DNA of 5,983 nucleotides from an uncultured Oscillospiraceae bacterium (GTDB taxonomy: Bacteria; Bacillota; Clostridia; Oscillospirales; Oscillospiraceae). A model generated the notes under the pieces. That model ran no database searches. It saw only the letters and a program-made list of their open reading frames with translations, and was not told the origin of the DNA. Each line of letters opens with the position of its first letter. The stretch's first letter is position 1. Below, piece by piece: positions 1-4,901 of the stretch. The stretch covers positions 1 through 5,983 of the forward strand of contig CAKTXO010000098.1 in the NCBI GenBank assembly GCA_934630985.1, in the 5' to 3' direction. The position numbers were made by a program, and so were the translations under genes.

Positions 1-791
1 CCGATGACCTTGATCTCCACGTCCCCCACTGCCACGAAATCCCGGACGGTACCGTTTTTGTTGTCCTCCATGGCCTTGGCCCATTCCTCGGCCACAGCCT
101 TGCCCCGCTCCTGAGCCGCCGCCCCGTCCAGCTCCTCGCCGCCCTTGCAGATAACGCTGTAGCGCACATTTCCCGCCCGCTCCCAGTTGACGCCGATGGT
201 GTTGTAGATTTTCAGCAGAATATCCGCCAGGAAGGGCATTCCCCGGAACATACTCACCCCGTAAGGATGGGCAGGCTCCGGATGCCAGGTGGTGAACAGC
301 AGCAAATGCTGATAAGGGAGCGGCCGCATGAGCCCGTTTTTGTCCATGCCCCACAGCACCGTTTCCAGGGGATTCTCCCCTTCCTGCACTTCCAGCTTTG
401 TCACGTCCCCCCAGCATACCGCCCGGAGCCGTCCTCCCGCCACGATCAGCTCCCCAACAGCCCGGCCGTAGGTCAGCAGACTGTCCAGGTATCCGGACAG
501 GAAGCTTTCGATGCCCATCTGCCCCCGGCCGCAGGGCATGTTCGCCAGAAAATCGTTGAGCCTTTCCTGCGCCTCAGGGCTTTTGCACTTCACCTCAAAG
601 CCGCCGCACAGCCGCACCATTTTCCCCACGGCGGCATCCAGCACAGGGATGGCCTCCCTCATTTCCCGGTAGACCCGTTCCTCCCCGCCGCCCAGGGGCA
701 CAAACCCCCGCATAGCGCCGAAGGGATGGGTATCCCCGCAGCGCAGCTGACTTGTCACCGCGCCGCCTCCGGCCTTCTTTTTCCGTTTCAA
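1..791 (-). CDS. Phage portal protein, N-terminal part (cut by left edge)
   Basis: The frame is open for 263 codons from a TTG at 791 to the window edge. Portal proteins form the dodecameric ring at the capsid vertex through which the terminase pumps DNA. The call rests on position directly after the large terminase and on a portal-like layout: a basic N-terminus (KRKKK, residues 2-6), a stretch rich in Glu and hydrophobic residues around the VYREMREAIPVLDAAV segment, then TTWHPEP (167-173) and NWERAGNVRY (from about 202), which resemble portals of clostridial siphophage-type prophages. The TTG start was chosen because an AAAGGAG lies 8 nt upstream. An ATG overlapping the terL stop reads ATG-AAT-TGA and cannot be the start. 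A GTG at 758 is a weaker alternative. The C-terminal part is missing, so the family cannot be fixed. Portal identity is known-family inference, not a verified match. Confidence 0.82.
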   Translation of the reverse strand, partial: MKRKKKAGGGAVTSQLRCGDTHPFGAMRGFVPLGGGEERVYREMREAIPVLDAAVGKMVRLCGGFEVKCKSPEAQERLNDFLANMPCGRGQMGIESFLSGYLDSLLTYGRAVGELIVAGGRLRAVCWGDVTKLEVQEGENPLETVLWGMDKNGLMRPLPYQHLLLFTTWHPEPAHPYGVSMFRGMPFLADILLKIYNTIGVNWERAGNVRYSVICKGGEELDGAAAQERGKAVAEEWAKAMEDNKNGTVRDFVAVGDVEIKVI

Positions 792-792
792 T

Positions 793-2034
793 TCATCGTC
801 TCCTTTCCACGCTCCGCGCCGCGAAGACCGGGGTCGCTGTCCCCAGCACCGTCGCGGCGAAGTAGCGCATGTCGTCCATGGCGTGATCGTGCTCCTTGCG
901 CACCCTGTCTCTGCCTCCGCCGGGCTCCCAGAGGTATTCCCCCAATTCCCGGATGCAGTCCGGGCAGGTGTCGCAGATGATCATCCTCCCGGATTTCAGG
1001 CAGTCCGAGGTCAGCCGGATGCCGCTGAGCACATCGTTTTTCGCCTTACGCACCGGAATCCCCCGGCGGCGAAGCACCTCGATAAAGCTGGCGGCACTGG
1101 GATCAACGATCACGCCCCGAAGTCTCCGGCCTCCCGCCAGTTTTTCCAGTGCGTCGGCATATTCCCCGTCGGTCATCTGCCGCTTTTCCCGGCGGGAATC
1201 GAAGTAGAATTCCGCCACCCGGTACCAGCTACCTCCCTTCTTCCCCCACAGTCCCATGGAAGTGGGATTCACCGTGCCGTAGTCGCAGGAGATGTACCAA
1301 TCCTGGCAGCCCTCCGGAGCCGACCTCAGCATATCCGGGGTGAAGAAGTCGTAGACCCGCCCCTCAGCCTGAACCCACTGGCCCAGAATGTACCTCTGAT
1401 AGAACACCCCGGTATACAGCCGCCGGTACCGCTCCCGGATGGCATCCGTCAGGGAGGGGTTATCCTCCATGGTAAATTGGAGCCGCAGGCAATTCCGCTT
1501 TTCCGCCTCCAGAATCCAGGTTTTGTAGAACCAGTGCTCCGGCCCCTCCGGGTTGCAGTTGAACCAGAGCCGGCTTCCCGGCACAGAGCACCGGGCGCAG
1601 GCCTGCTCCACGAAGGAGCGGGGCATCAGGGCGGTTTCGTCCAGAAGGATTCCGGCGAAGGTAATGCCCTGAATCAGAGAAGCGGAGCTTTCGTCCCGAC
1701 CGCCGAAGGTATAGAACCGGTTCTCCCGACCCCACAGCTTCAGAATGACCAGATTTTCCGTCCGCTTCTCCTGGCAGGTTGCCCCCAAAGCCTCCAGCTT
1801 CGGCAGAATTTCCGACAGAACGTTTCGCCGGAGGGAGCCGATGGTCTTCCCGCAGACTCCGAACTTCTGGCTTCGGAAGCAGCTCATGGCCCACAGGAAA
1901 AATCCCAGCCCCATGGCCAGGGTTTTCCCGGAGCGTACCGCCCCGTCGCAGACGATGGCCTCCTTGTGGCAATCCGGCGAGCCTGGCATCCACCAGGTGA
2001 GCACCCTGCGCTGCTTGGGAGAAAATTCCGTCAT
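793..2034 (-). CDS. terL: Phage terminase large subunit (packaging ATPase/nuclease, PBSX-type)
   Basis: This is the motor that cuts concatemeric phage DNA and pumps it through the portal into the prohead. At 413 aa it has the usual length for PBSX/SPP1-like large terminases. The N-terminal ATPase domain shows Walker A GAVRSGKT (residues 31-38), Walker B GILLDET with acidic D132/E133, and a WFNCNPEGP motif (157-165) typical of these ATPases. The C-terminal RNase H-like nuclease domain shows candidate metal ligands in ISCDYG (D251), VIVDPS (D311) and HAMDDMRY (D387/D388). The ATG at 2034 overlaps the TGA of the upstream small-terminase gene by 4 nt, which suggests translational coupling; only a weak GTGGGG precedes it. 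The portal gene begins 1 nt after its stop. All key motifs are intact, so the protein could be active. Identity is very secure; assignment to the PBSX-type subgroup is less so. Confidence 0.96.
   Translation of the reverse strand: MTEFSPKQRRVLTWWMPGSPDCHKEAIVCDGAVRSGKTLAMGLGFFLWAMSCFRSQKFGVCGKTIGSLRRNVLSEILPKLEALGATCQEKRTENLVILKLWGRENRFYTFGGRDESSASLIQGITFAGILLDETALMPRSFVEQACARCSVPGSRLWFNCNPEGPEHWFYKTWILEAEKRNCLRLQFTMEDNPSLTDAIRERYRRLYTGVFYQRYILGQWVQAEGRVYDFFTPDMLRSAPEGCQDWYISCDYGTVNPTSMGLWGKKGGSWYRVAEFYFDSRREKRQMTDGEYADALEKLAGGRRLRGVIVDPSAASFIEVLRRRGIPVRKAKNDVLSGIRLTSDCLKSGRMIICDTCPDCIRELGEYLWEPGGGRDRVRKEHDHAMDDMRYFAATVLGTATPVFAARSVERRR
800..806 (-). promoter_or_regulatory. Ribosome binding site that decides the portal TTG start
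   Basis: On the minus strand AAAGGAG occupies 806-800 and lies inside the last codons of terL. It is followed by 8 nt and then TTG at 791-789. The spacing is good for TTG. The ATG at 796-794 would be only 3 nt away and meets a stop after two codons. Confidence 0.75.
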
Positions 2035-2351
2035 GGTTCCCCACCGCCGCTCAGTGCCTTCAGAAACTCCGCCGCTTCCCCATCGTCCGCGCCGATGGCG
2101 GCAGACAGCGCCTCCACCGCCTTCAGCCGGTCGATGAGCTTCACCTCCACCCCGCCCTTGTCGCTTCGGCGCACCTCGCTGAGCAGGCTCAGCTCCAGCG
2201 CGTCCAGGTCAGGGCAATCCTCCAGCACCAGTCGGACGCAGTCGTTGGCGCTGCCAAAGGCCAGCTCTCCCAACCGCCGGACGATATCCCTTCGGCTGAG
2301 CTTTCCGGAGCGGATTCGCCCTTCCAACCGTGAAGATCTTTCCTTGTTCAT
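2031..2351 (-). CDS. terS: Small-terminase-like protein, short and without an obvious HTH
   Basis: The protein is 106 aa, encoded directly upstream of terL with a 4-nt overlap. Small terminases recognise phage DNA and load the large subunit. Residues about 22-87 resemble the C-terminal half of the Terminase_2/XtmA type of small subunit: RRDIVRRLGELAFG (21-33), a middle LSLLSEVRR (54-62), and VEVKLIDRLKAVEALSAAIG (68-87), which parallels the family pattern of VKLYDKLKALELLGKHLG. The N-terminus is only about 20 basic residues (MNKERSSRLEGRIRSGK), leaving no room for the helix-turn-helix that normally recognises DNA. The start is firm because AAAGGAGG lies 5 nt upstream. It is therefore either a naturally minimal form or one that has lost its DNA-recognition domain. 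Function is inferred mainly from position and this partial resemblance. Confidence 0.72.
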   Translation of the reverse strand: MNKERSSRLEGRIRSGKLSRRDIVRRLGELAFGSANDCVRLVLEDCPDLDALELSLLSEVRRSDKGGVEVKLIDRLKAVEALSAAIGADDGEAAEFLKALSGGGEP

Positions 2352-2356
2352 TGCAG

Positions 2357-2364
2357 CCTCCTTT
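2357..2364 (-). promoter_or_regulatory. Strong ribosome binding site of the small-terminase gene
   Basis: AAAGGAGG on the minus strand (2364-2357) is followed by 5 nt (CTGCA) and the ATG at 2351. It is the best Shine-Dalgarno on the minus strand here and fixes the start of the packaging operon. I could not find a convincing minus-strand promoter above it: a CTATAT near 2425 has no good -35 partner. Confidence 0.8.
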
Positions 2365-2436
2365 CACCCCTGTCTCCAAATCCCGCCCTTTTTGCACGGC
2401 TGACGGCAAATTTTCCCGGCGGATATAGGAAAGTAG

Positions 2437-2464
2437 TTGCATTCTTCCGCAAAAGAGGTAGAAT
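2437..2464 (+). promoter_or_regulatory. Probable sigma-A promoter for the Hpt gene
   Basis: TTGCAT (2437-2442, four of six matches to TTGACA) and TAGAAT (2459-2464, five of six to TATAAT) are separated by 16 nt. Transcription would start about 50 nt before the Hpt start codon. The -10 is flanked by a small inverted repeat, AGGT (2456-2459) and ACCT (2467-2470), which could be an operator or chance. Confidence 0.5.
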
Positions 2465-2521
2465 AGACCTATACAGAAATCCACGCGGCCTCCGGGCGGC
2501 GAGAATCAGGAGAGATTGCCC

Positions 2522-2875
2522 ATGACCATTGAACAGTGCTATACCCGGATAGGCGGCAGCTTCGCCGAAGTCAGTGCCCGGCTCCCCGACACCTGCCTGG
2601 TTGAAAAATTCGTCCGCAAGTTTCCGGAAGATCCCAGCTATGCCCAGCTGAAGCAGGCCCTGACGGATGACTGCCTGACCGATGCCTTCCGAGCCGTCCA
2701 TACGCTCAAGGGCGTAGCCGCGAACCTGAGCTTTGAGCCTCTGCGTCAATCCGCCAGCGCGCTTACGGAGCTTCTGCGCCACGCCGACAGTATCCCCCCT
2801 GAGGCGCTTCCTCTGTTTGACCAGGTCACCCGGGACTACGAGGCCACCCTTGCCGCCATCGCCCAGCTGGACTAA
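2522..2875 (+). CDS. Stand-alone Hpt (histidine phosphotransfer) domain protein
   Basis: This 117-aa protein is predicted to be all-helical and cytoplasmic, and consists of little more than one Hpt domain. Such proteins relay a phosphoryl group between receiver domains in multistep phosphorelays. The signature is AFRAVHTLKGVAANLSF (residues 55-71), in which His60 in the H-x-L-K-G context is the phosphoacceptor; the downstream Leu/Ala-rich helices complete the four-helix bundle. There is no kinase core, receiver or membrane segment. The ATG at 2522 is preferred because AGGAGAG (2508-2514) lies 7 nt upstream; an in-frame TTG at 2516 is only 1 nt from that site. The gene appears monocistronic: a promoter-like sequence lies upstream and a hairpin cluster follows 10 nt after the stop. 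No cognate kinase or response regulator is in the window, so its pathway is unknown. Confidence 0.88.
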   Translation: MTIEQCYTRIGGSFAEVSARLPDTCLVEKFVRKFPEDPSYAQLKQALTDDCLTDAFRAVHTLKGVAANLSFEPLRQSASALTELLRHADSIPPEALPLFDQVTRDYEATLAAIAQLD

Positions 2876-2885
2876 CCACCCCAAG

Positions 2886-2931
2886 CCTTCCCCTGAGAGG
2901 GGAAGGTGCCCGCCGCGGCGGGCGGATGAGG
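2886..2931. repeat. Double-hairpin repeat-like element after the Hpt gene
   Basis: Two perfect stems sit side by side. CCTTCCCC (2886-2893) pairs with GGGGAAGG (2899-2906) around a TGAGA loop. GCCCGCCGCGGCGGGC (2908-2923) is a 16-nt perfect palindrome. A GGATGAGG tail follows (2924-2931). I recall similar double hairpins with this tail as dispersed intergenic elements in gut Clostridia, but cannot verify that here and there is only one copy in the window. It may help end Hpt transcription, although the nearest T-run (TTTT at 2936-2939) is offset from the stem. Confidence 0.6.
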
Positions 2932-2970
2932 TCGCTTTTGCATTACCTTCCGCACTTTCCTATAGCGCAT

Positions 2971-3009
2971 GTCATTGCGAACCAGCGCGCACGCTGGTGT
3001 GGCAATGAC
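2971..3009. repeat. 39-nt nested palindromic repeat, copy 1
   Basis: The outer arms GTCATTGC (2971-2978) and GCAATGAC (3002-3009) form 8 perfect pairs. The inner stem ACCAGCG/CGCTGGT (2981-2987 with 2992-2998) forms 7 pairs around a CGCA loop. A small asymmetric internal loop separates the two. A second copy of equal length lies at 4771-4809. It has no coding role, and small frames across it are not genes. Confidence 0.88.
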
Positions 3010-3037
3010 TGCTAAGGAAACTCTGAATAGAACCCCC

Positions 3038-3063
3038 AAGGGCGGCCAATCATGGCTGCCCTT
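3038..3063. terminator. Strong 11-bp hairpin, possible terminator
   Basis: AAGGGCGGCCA (3038-3048) pairs with TGGCTGCCCTT (3053-3063) around the 4-nt loop ATCA, with one G-T wobble. It is followed by ATTTCGTT, a poor T-tract on the plus strand. It could end read-through from the Hpt gene before the T-box promoter, or be part of another dispersed palindromic element. The hairpin is clear; the terminator role is inferred. Confidence 0.4.
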
Positions 3064-3119
3064 ATTTCGTTCCCCGCTAACCCGCACAAACCGCCCCGTC
3101 CCATCTTCCCGCTTTTTGT

Positions 3120-3137
3120 CACTTTTAGAAAAAAGTG
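3120..3137. other. Small perfect hairpin upstream of the T-box promoter
   Basis: CACTTTT (3120-3126) and AAAAGTG (3131-3137) form 7 pairs around AGAA, about 33 nt upstream of the -35 box. It is AT-rich in a GC-rich setting. No function can be assigned; an operator, an upstream AT element or chance are all possible. Confidence 0.3.
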
Positions 3138-3169
3138 TGTTTCAAAGGCGGACTTTTGCATTTCCCTGC

Positions 3170-3198
3170 TTGACACTGGCGGCGACTCGTGCTATAAT
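3170..3198 (+). promoter_or_regulatory. Consensus sigma-A promoter of the ilvA-leuA transcript
   Basis: A perfect TTGACA (3170-3175) and a perfect TATAAT (3193-3198) are separated by exactly 17 nt. Transcription should start near 3204-3206, just before the first helix of the T-box leader. A full-consensus promoter implies constant strong initiation, with control left to the attenuator downstream. Confidence 0.95.
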
Positions 3199-3203
3199 CC
3201 GGC

Positions 3204-3490
3204 ACACATAGAGATAACGCTTTGAAGAGAATAAAGCAATTTCCCTTCCCCCTCCAGAGAGCTGCCGGTTGGTGCGAGGCAGCGGCGGACGAAATTGTAT
3301 ACTGGTCTCTGAGCGGTCTGCCTGAAAGGAATTCCGAGTAAGCAGAACGGAGCCCGACCGATACAGCGGGAGACGGTTGTTGGATCGTCGTGAGGTGGTC
3401 GCGTCACGCGGCAAAAAGAGTGGTACCGCAAGGTTTTTATGTCAGTAAAGGCCCTGTCTCTTTCGATTTGGAGAGACAGGGTATTTTTAT
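3204..3490 (+). promoter_or_regulatory. T-box riboswitch (tRNA-sensing transcription attenuator)
   Basis: The leader senses uncharged tRNA and controls read-through into ilvA. Stem I begins with CGCTT (3218-3222) paired to GAGCG (3311-3315), followed by GAAGAGAA (3224-3231). A helix GCAATTTC/GAAATTGT (3236-3243 with 3291-3298) lies above the specifier loop. AGAGAG (3256-3261) and the loop with TTGGTG (3269-3274), capped by GCTGCC/GGCAGC, are the conserved distal motifs. The T-box core TGGTACCGC is at 3421-3429; TGGT would pair with a tRNA acceptor end carrying A73. In the antiterminator AAAGAG (3415-3420) pairs with CTCTTT (3458-3463), and GCA (3428-3430) plus GG (3432-3433) pair with 3452-3457. 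This uses the 5' arm of the terminator, so the two folds exclude each other. By spacing the specifier is best read as CTG (Leu, 3302-3304). ATA (Ile, 3299-3301) and ACT (Thr, 3301-3303) share the loop, so specificity is unresolved. Confidence 0.96.
3452..3488 (+). terminator. Intrinsic terminator of the T-box leader
   Basis: CCCTGTCTCT (3452-3461) pairs perfectly with AGAGACAGGG (3472-3481), 10 bp, followed by TATTTTT (3482-3488). It lies about 65 nt before the ilvA start. It forms when charged tRNA fails to stabilise the antiterminator. Confidence 0.95.
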
Positions 3491-3552
3491 AACCATTCTC
3501 CCAGGAATTTCCCTATTTTTCTCCGAATCACCCAGGAAAGGAACAAACTGCC

Positions 3553-4746
3553 ATGGTCACAATTGATAAAATCTTCCACGCCTCCGTTGTCCTGAAGGAC
3601 ATCATCCGTCCCACCCCCTTAGCCAAGGCCTACGGCATTGCCGAGGACTGCGCCCTCTACCTGAAGCCCGAGTGCCTGCAAAAGACCGGCTCTTTCAAGC
3701 TTCGGGGCTCCGGCTATAAAATCGCTATGCTTTCCGACGAGGAGAAGGCCAAGGGCGTCATCGCCTGCTCCGCCGGCAACCACGCCCAGGGCGTGGCGCT
3801 GGCCGCCAGCAAGTGCGGCATTTCCTCCCTGATCTGCCTGCCCGATACCGCCCCCATCTCCAAGGTGGAAGCCACCAAGGGCTACGGTGCCCAGGTCTGC
3901 CTGGTACCCGGCGTCTACGACGATGCCTATAACAAGGCTCTGGAGCTGAAGGAGGAACACGGCTACACCTTCGTCCACCCCTTCGACGATGAGTACGTCA
4001 TTGCCGGTCAGGGCACCATCGGCCTGGAGATCATGAACGAAATGAGCGACGTGGACGCGGTTCTGGTGCCCATCGGCGGCGGCGGACTGATTTCCGGCGT
4101 GGCCTGCGCCATCAAGTCTATCTCCCCCCATGTGAAGGTCTACGGCGTTCAGGCCGCCGGCGCTCCCAGCATGTACAATGCCATCCACCATGGCAAAATG
4201 GAGGCTCTGACCTCCGTTTCCACCATTGCCGACGGCATTGCCGTGAAAAAGCCCGGTGAGCTGACCTACGAAATGGTCAAAAACTATGTGGACGACATTG
4301 CTCTCGTCACCGAGGACGAAATCGCCGCCGCCATTCTGGCTCTCATCGAAAAGCAGAAGATGATCGCCGAGGGAGCCGGCGCGGTCTCCGTGGCCGCCGC
4401 CATGTTCCACAAGTTCCCCCTGGAGGGCAAGAAGGTGGTCAGCCTGATCTCCGGCGGCAACATCGACGTGACCAGCCTGTCCCGGGTCATCGACCGGGGT
4501 CTGATGAAGTCCGGCCGCACCACCAGCCTGCTCATCGAGCTGGCGGACAAGCCCGGCCAGCTGATGGAGGTCTCCCGGATCATCGCCCAGTGCGGCGGCA
4601 ATGTGATTTCCGTCCATCACGAACGCAACGGTGCCACCGAGTCCATCAACGGCTGCTATCTGCGGCTGTCTCTGGAAACCCGGAATTACGACCATGTCCA
4701 GCAGATCACCCAGGCACTGAGGGATGCCGGCTTTAAGATAGTATAA
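3553..4746 (+). CDS. ilvA: Threonine ammonia-lyase (threonine deaminase), medium form with ACT domain
   Basis: This PLP enzyme converts L-threonine to 2-oxobutyrate and ammonia, the first step from threonine to isoleucine in the cytoplasm. The catalytic fold-type II domain fills residues 1 to about 320: the PLP lysine K49 in TGSFKLRG (45-52), the substrate-binding loop SAGNHAQG (73-80), the phosphate-binding glycine loop GGGGLISG (175-182), AEGAGA (272-277) and SGGN (300-303). A single C-terminal ACT domain (about 325-397, starting LLIELADKPGQL) is a likely allosteric site. The 397-aa length matches the one-ACT medium form, not the long two-ACT-like form of E. coli IlvA. The start ATG at 3553 follows AAAGGA (3537-3542) at 10 nt. 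The same family includes catabolic TdcB-type enzymes, but the T-box leader and the following leuA argue for a biosynthetic role. Nothing is truncated or missing. Confidence 0.95.
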   Translation: MVTIDKIFHASVVLKDIIRPTPLAKAYGIAEDCALYLKPECLQKTGSFKLRGSGYKIAMLSDEEKAKGVIACSAGNHAQGVALAASKCGISSLICLPDTAPISKVEATKGYGAQVCLVPGVYDDAYNKALELKEEHGYTFVHPFDDEYVIAGQGTIGLEIMNEMSDVDAVLVPIGGGGLISGVACAIKSISPHVKVYGVQAAGAPSMYNAIHHGKMEALTSVSTIADGIAVKKPGELTYEMVKNYVDDIALVTEDEIAAAILALIEKQKMIAEGAGAVSVAAAMFHKFPLEGKKVVSLISGGNIDVTSLSRVIDRGLMKSGRTTSLLIELADKPGQLMEVSRIIAQCGGNVISVHHERNGATESINGCYLRLSLETRNYDHVQQITQALRDAGFKIV

Positions 4747-4770
4747 AATTTGGGCATTTAGAAAAAAGAT

Positions 4771-4809
4771 GTCATTGCGAGGCAGTGCGCACACTGCCGT
4801 GGCAATCCC
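4771..4809. repeat. 39-nt nested palindromic repeat, copy 2, between ilvA and leuA
   Basis: It aligns without gaps to copy 1 (2971-3009). The inner stem is now GGCAGTG/CACTGCC (4781-4787 with 4792-4798) around the same CGCA loop. All three changed pairs are compensated. The outer stem is weaker: ATTGC/GCAAT remains, but GTC has lost two of its three partners because the right end reads CCC instead of GAC. It starts 25 nt after the ilvA stop codon and, if cotranscribed, would fold in the ilvA-leuA mRNA. Confidence 0.88.
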
Positions 4810-4901
4810 CCGGATCGGCGTGAGCGGGCAACTTTCCCGTCAATCCCGGTGGATGCGGCCGCCGTCTTTTTCCGCCCGGAAATAAAAGGAGAAAAACGCA
4901 T

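Noticed and set aside
883..2403. Plus-strand 506-codon open frame opposite terL and terS
   Set aside because: It is antisense to two genes with clear motifs, is Pro/Ser/Arg-rich with no domain, and arises from GC-rich third positions.
2405..2455. Minus-strand promoter for the packaging operon
   Set aside because: TTGCGG and CTATAT can be spaced about 18 nt apart, but the -35 matches only three of six positions; too weak to annotate.
2348..2884. Minus-strand 178-codon frame over the Hpt gene
   Set aside because: The plus-strand Hpt protein has a ribosome binding site and a diagnostic H-x-L-K-G motif; the antisense frame has neither.
2969..3211. Small plus-strand frame starting in the palindromic repeat
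   Set aside because: It reads through two hairpins and the ilvA promoter, has a low-complexity product and lacks a ribosome binding site.
3142..3431. Small minus-strand frames across the T-box leader
   Set aside because: The region is fully explained by the promoter and the structured leader RNA, and the frames have no start signals.
3619..4794. Minus-strand 391-codon open frame opposite ilvA
   Set aside because: It is a Gly/Asp/His-rich shadow of the ilvA coding frame, with no ribosome binding site and no recognisable domain.
2971..4809. CRISPR or direct-repeat array
   Set aside because: There are only two palindromic copies 1,800 bp apart, with no spacer array and no cas genes.
4809..4880. 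Possible terminator or promoter between ilvA and leuA
   Set aside because: Only a 4-bp CGGG/CCCG stem with a poor T-run placement and no matched -35/-10 pair was found.
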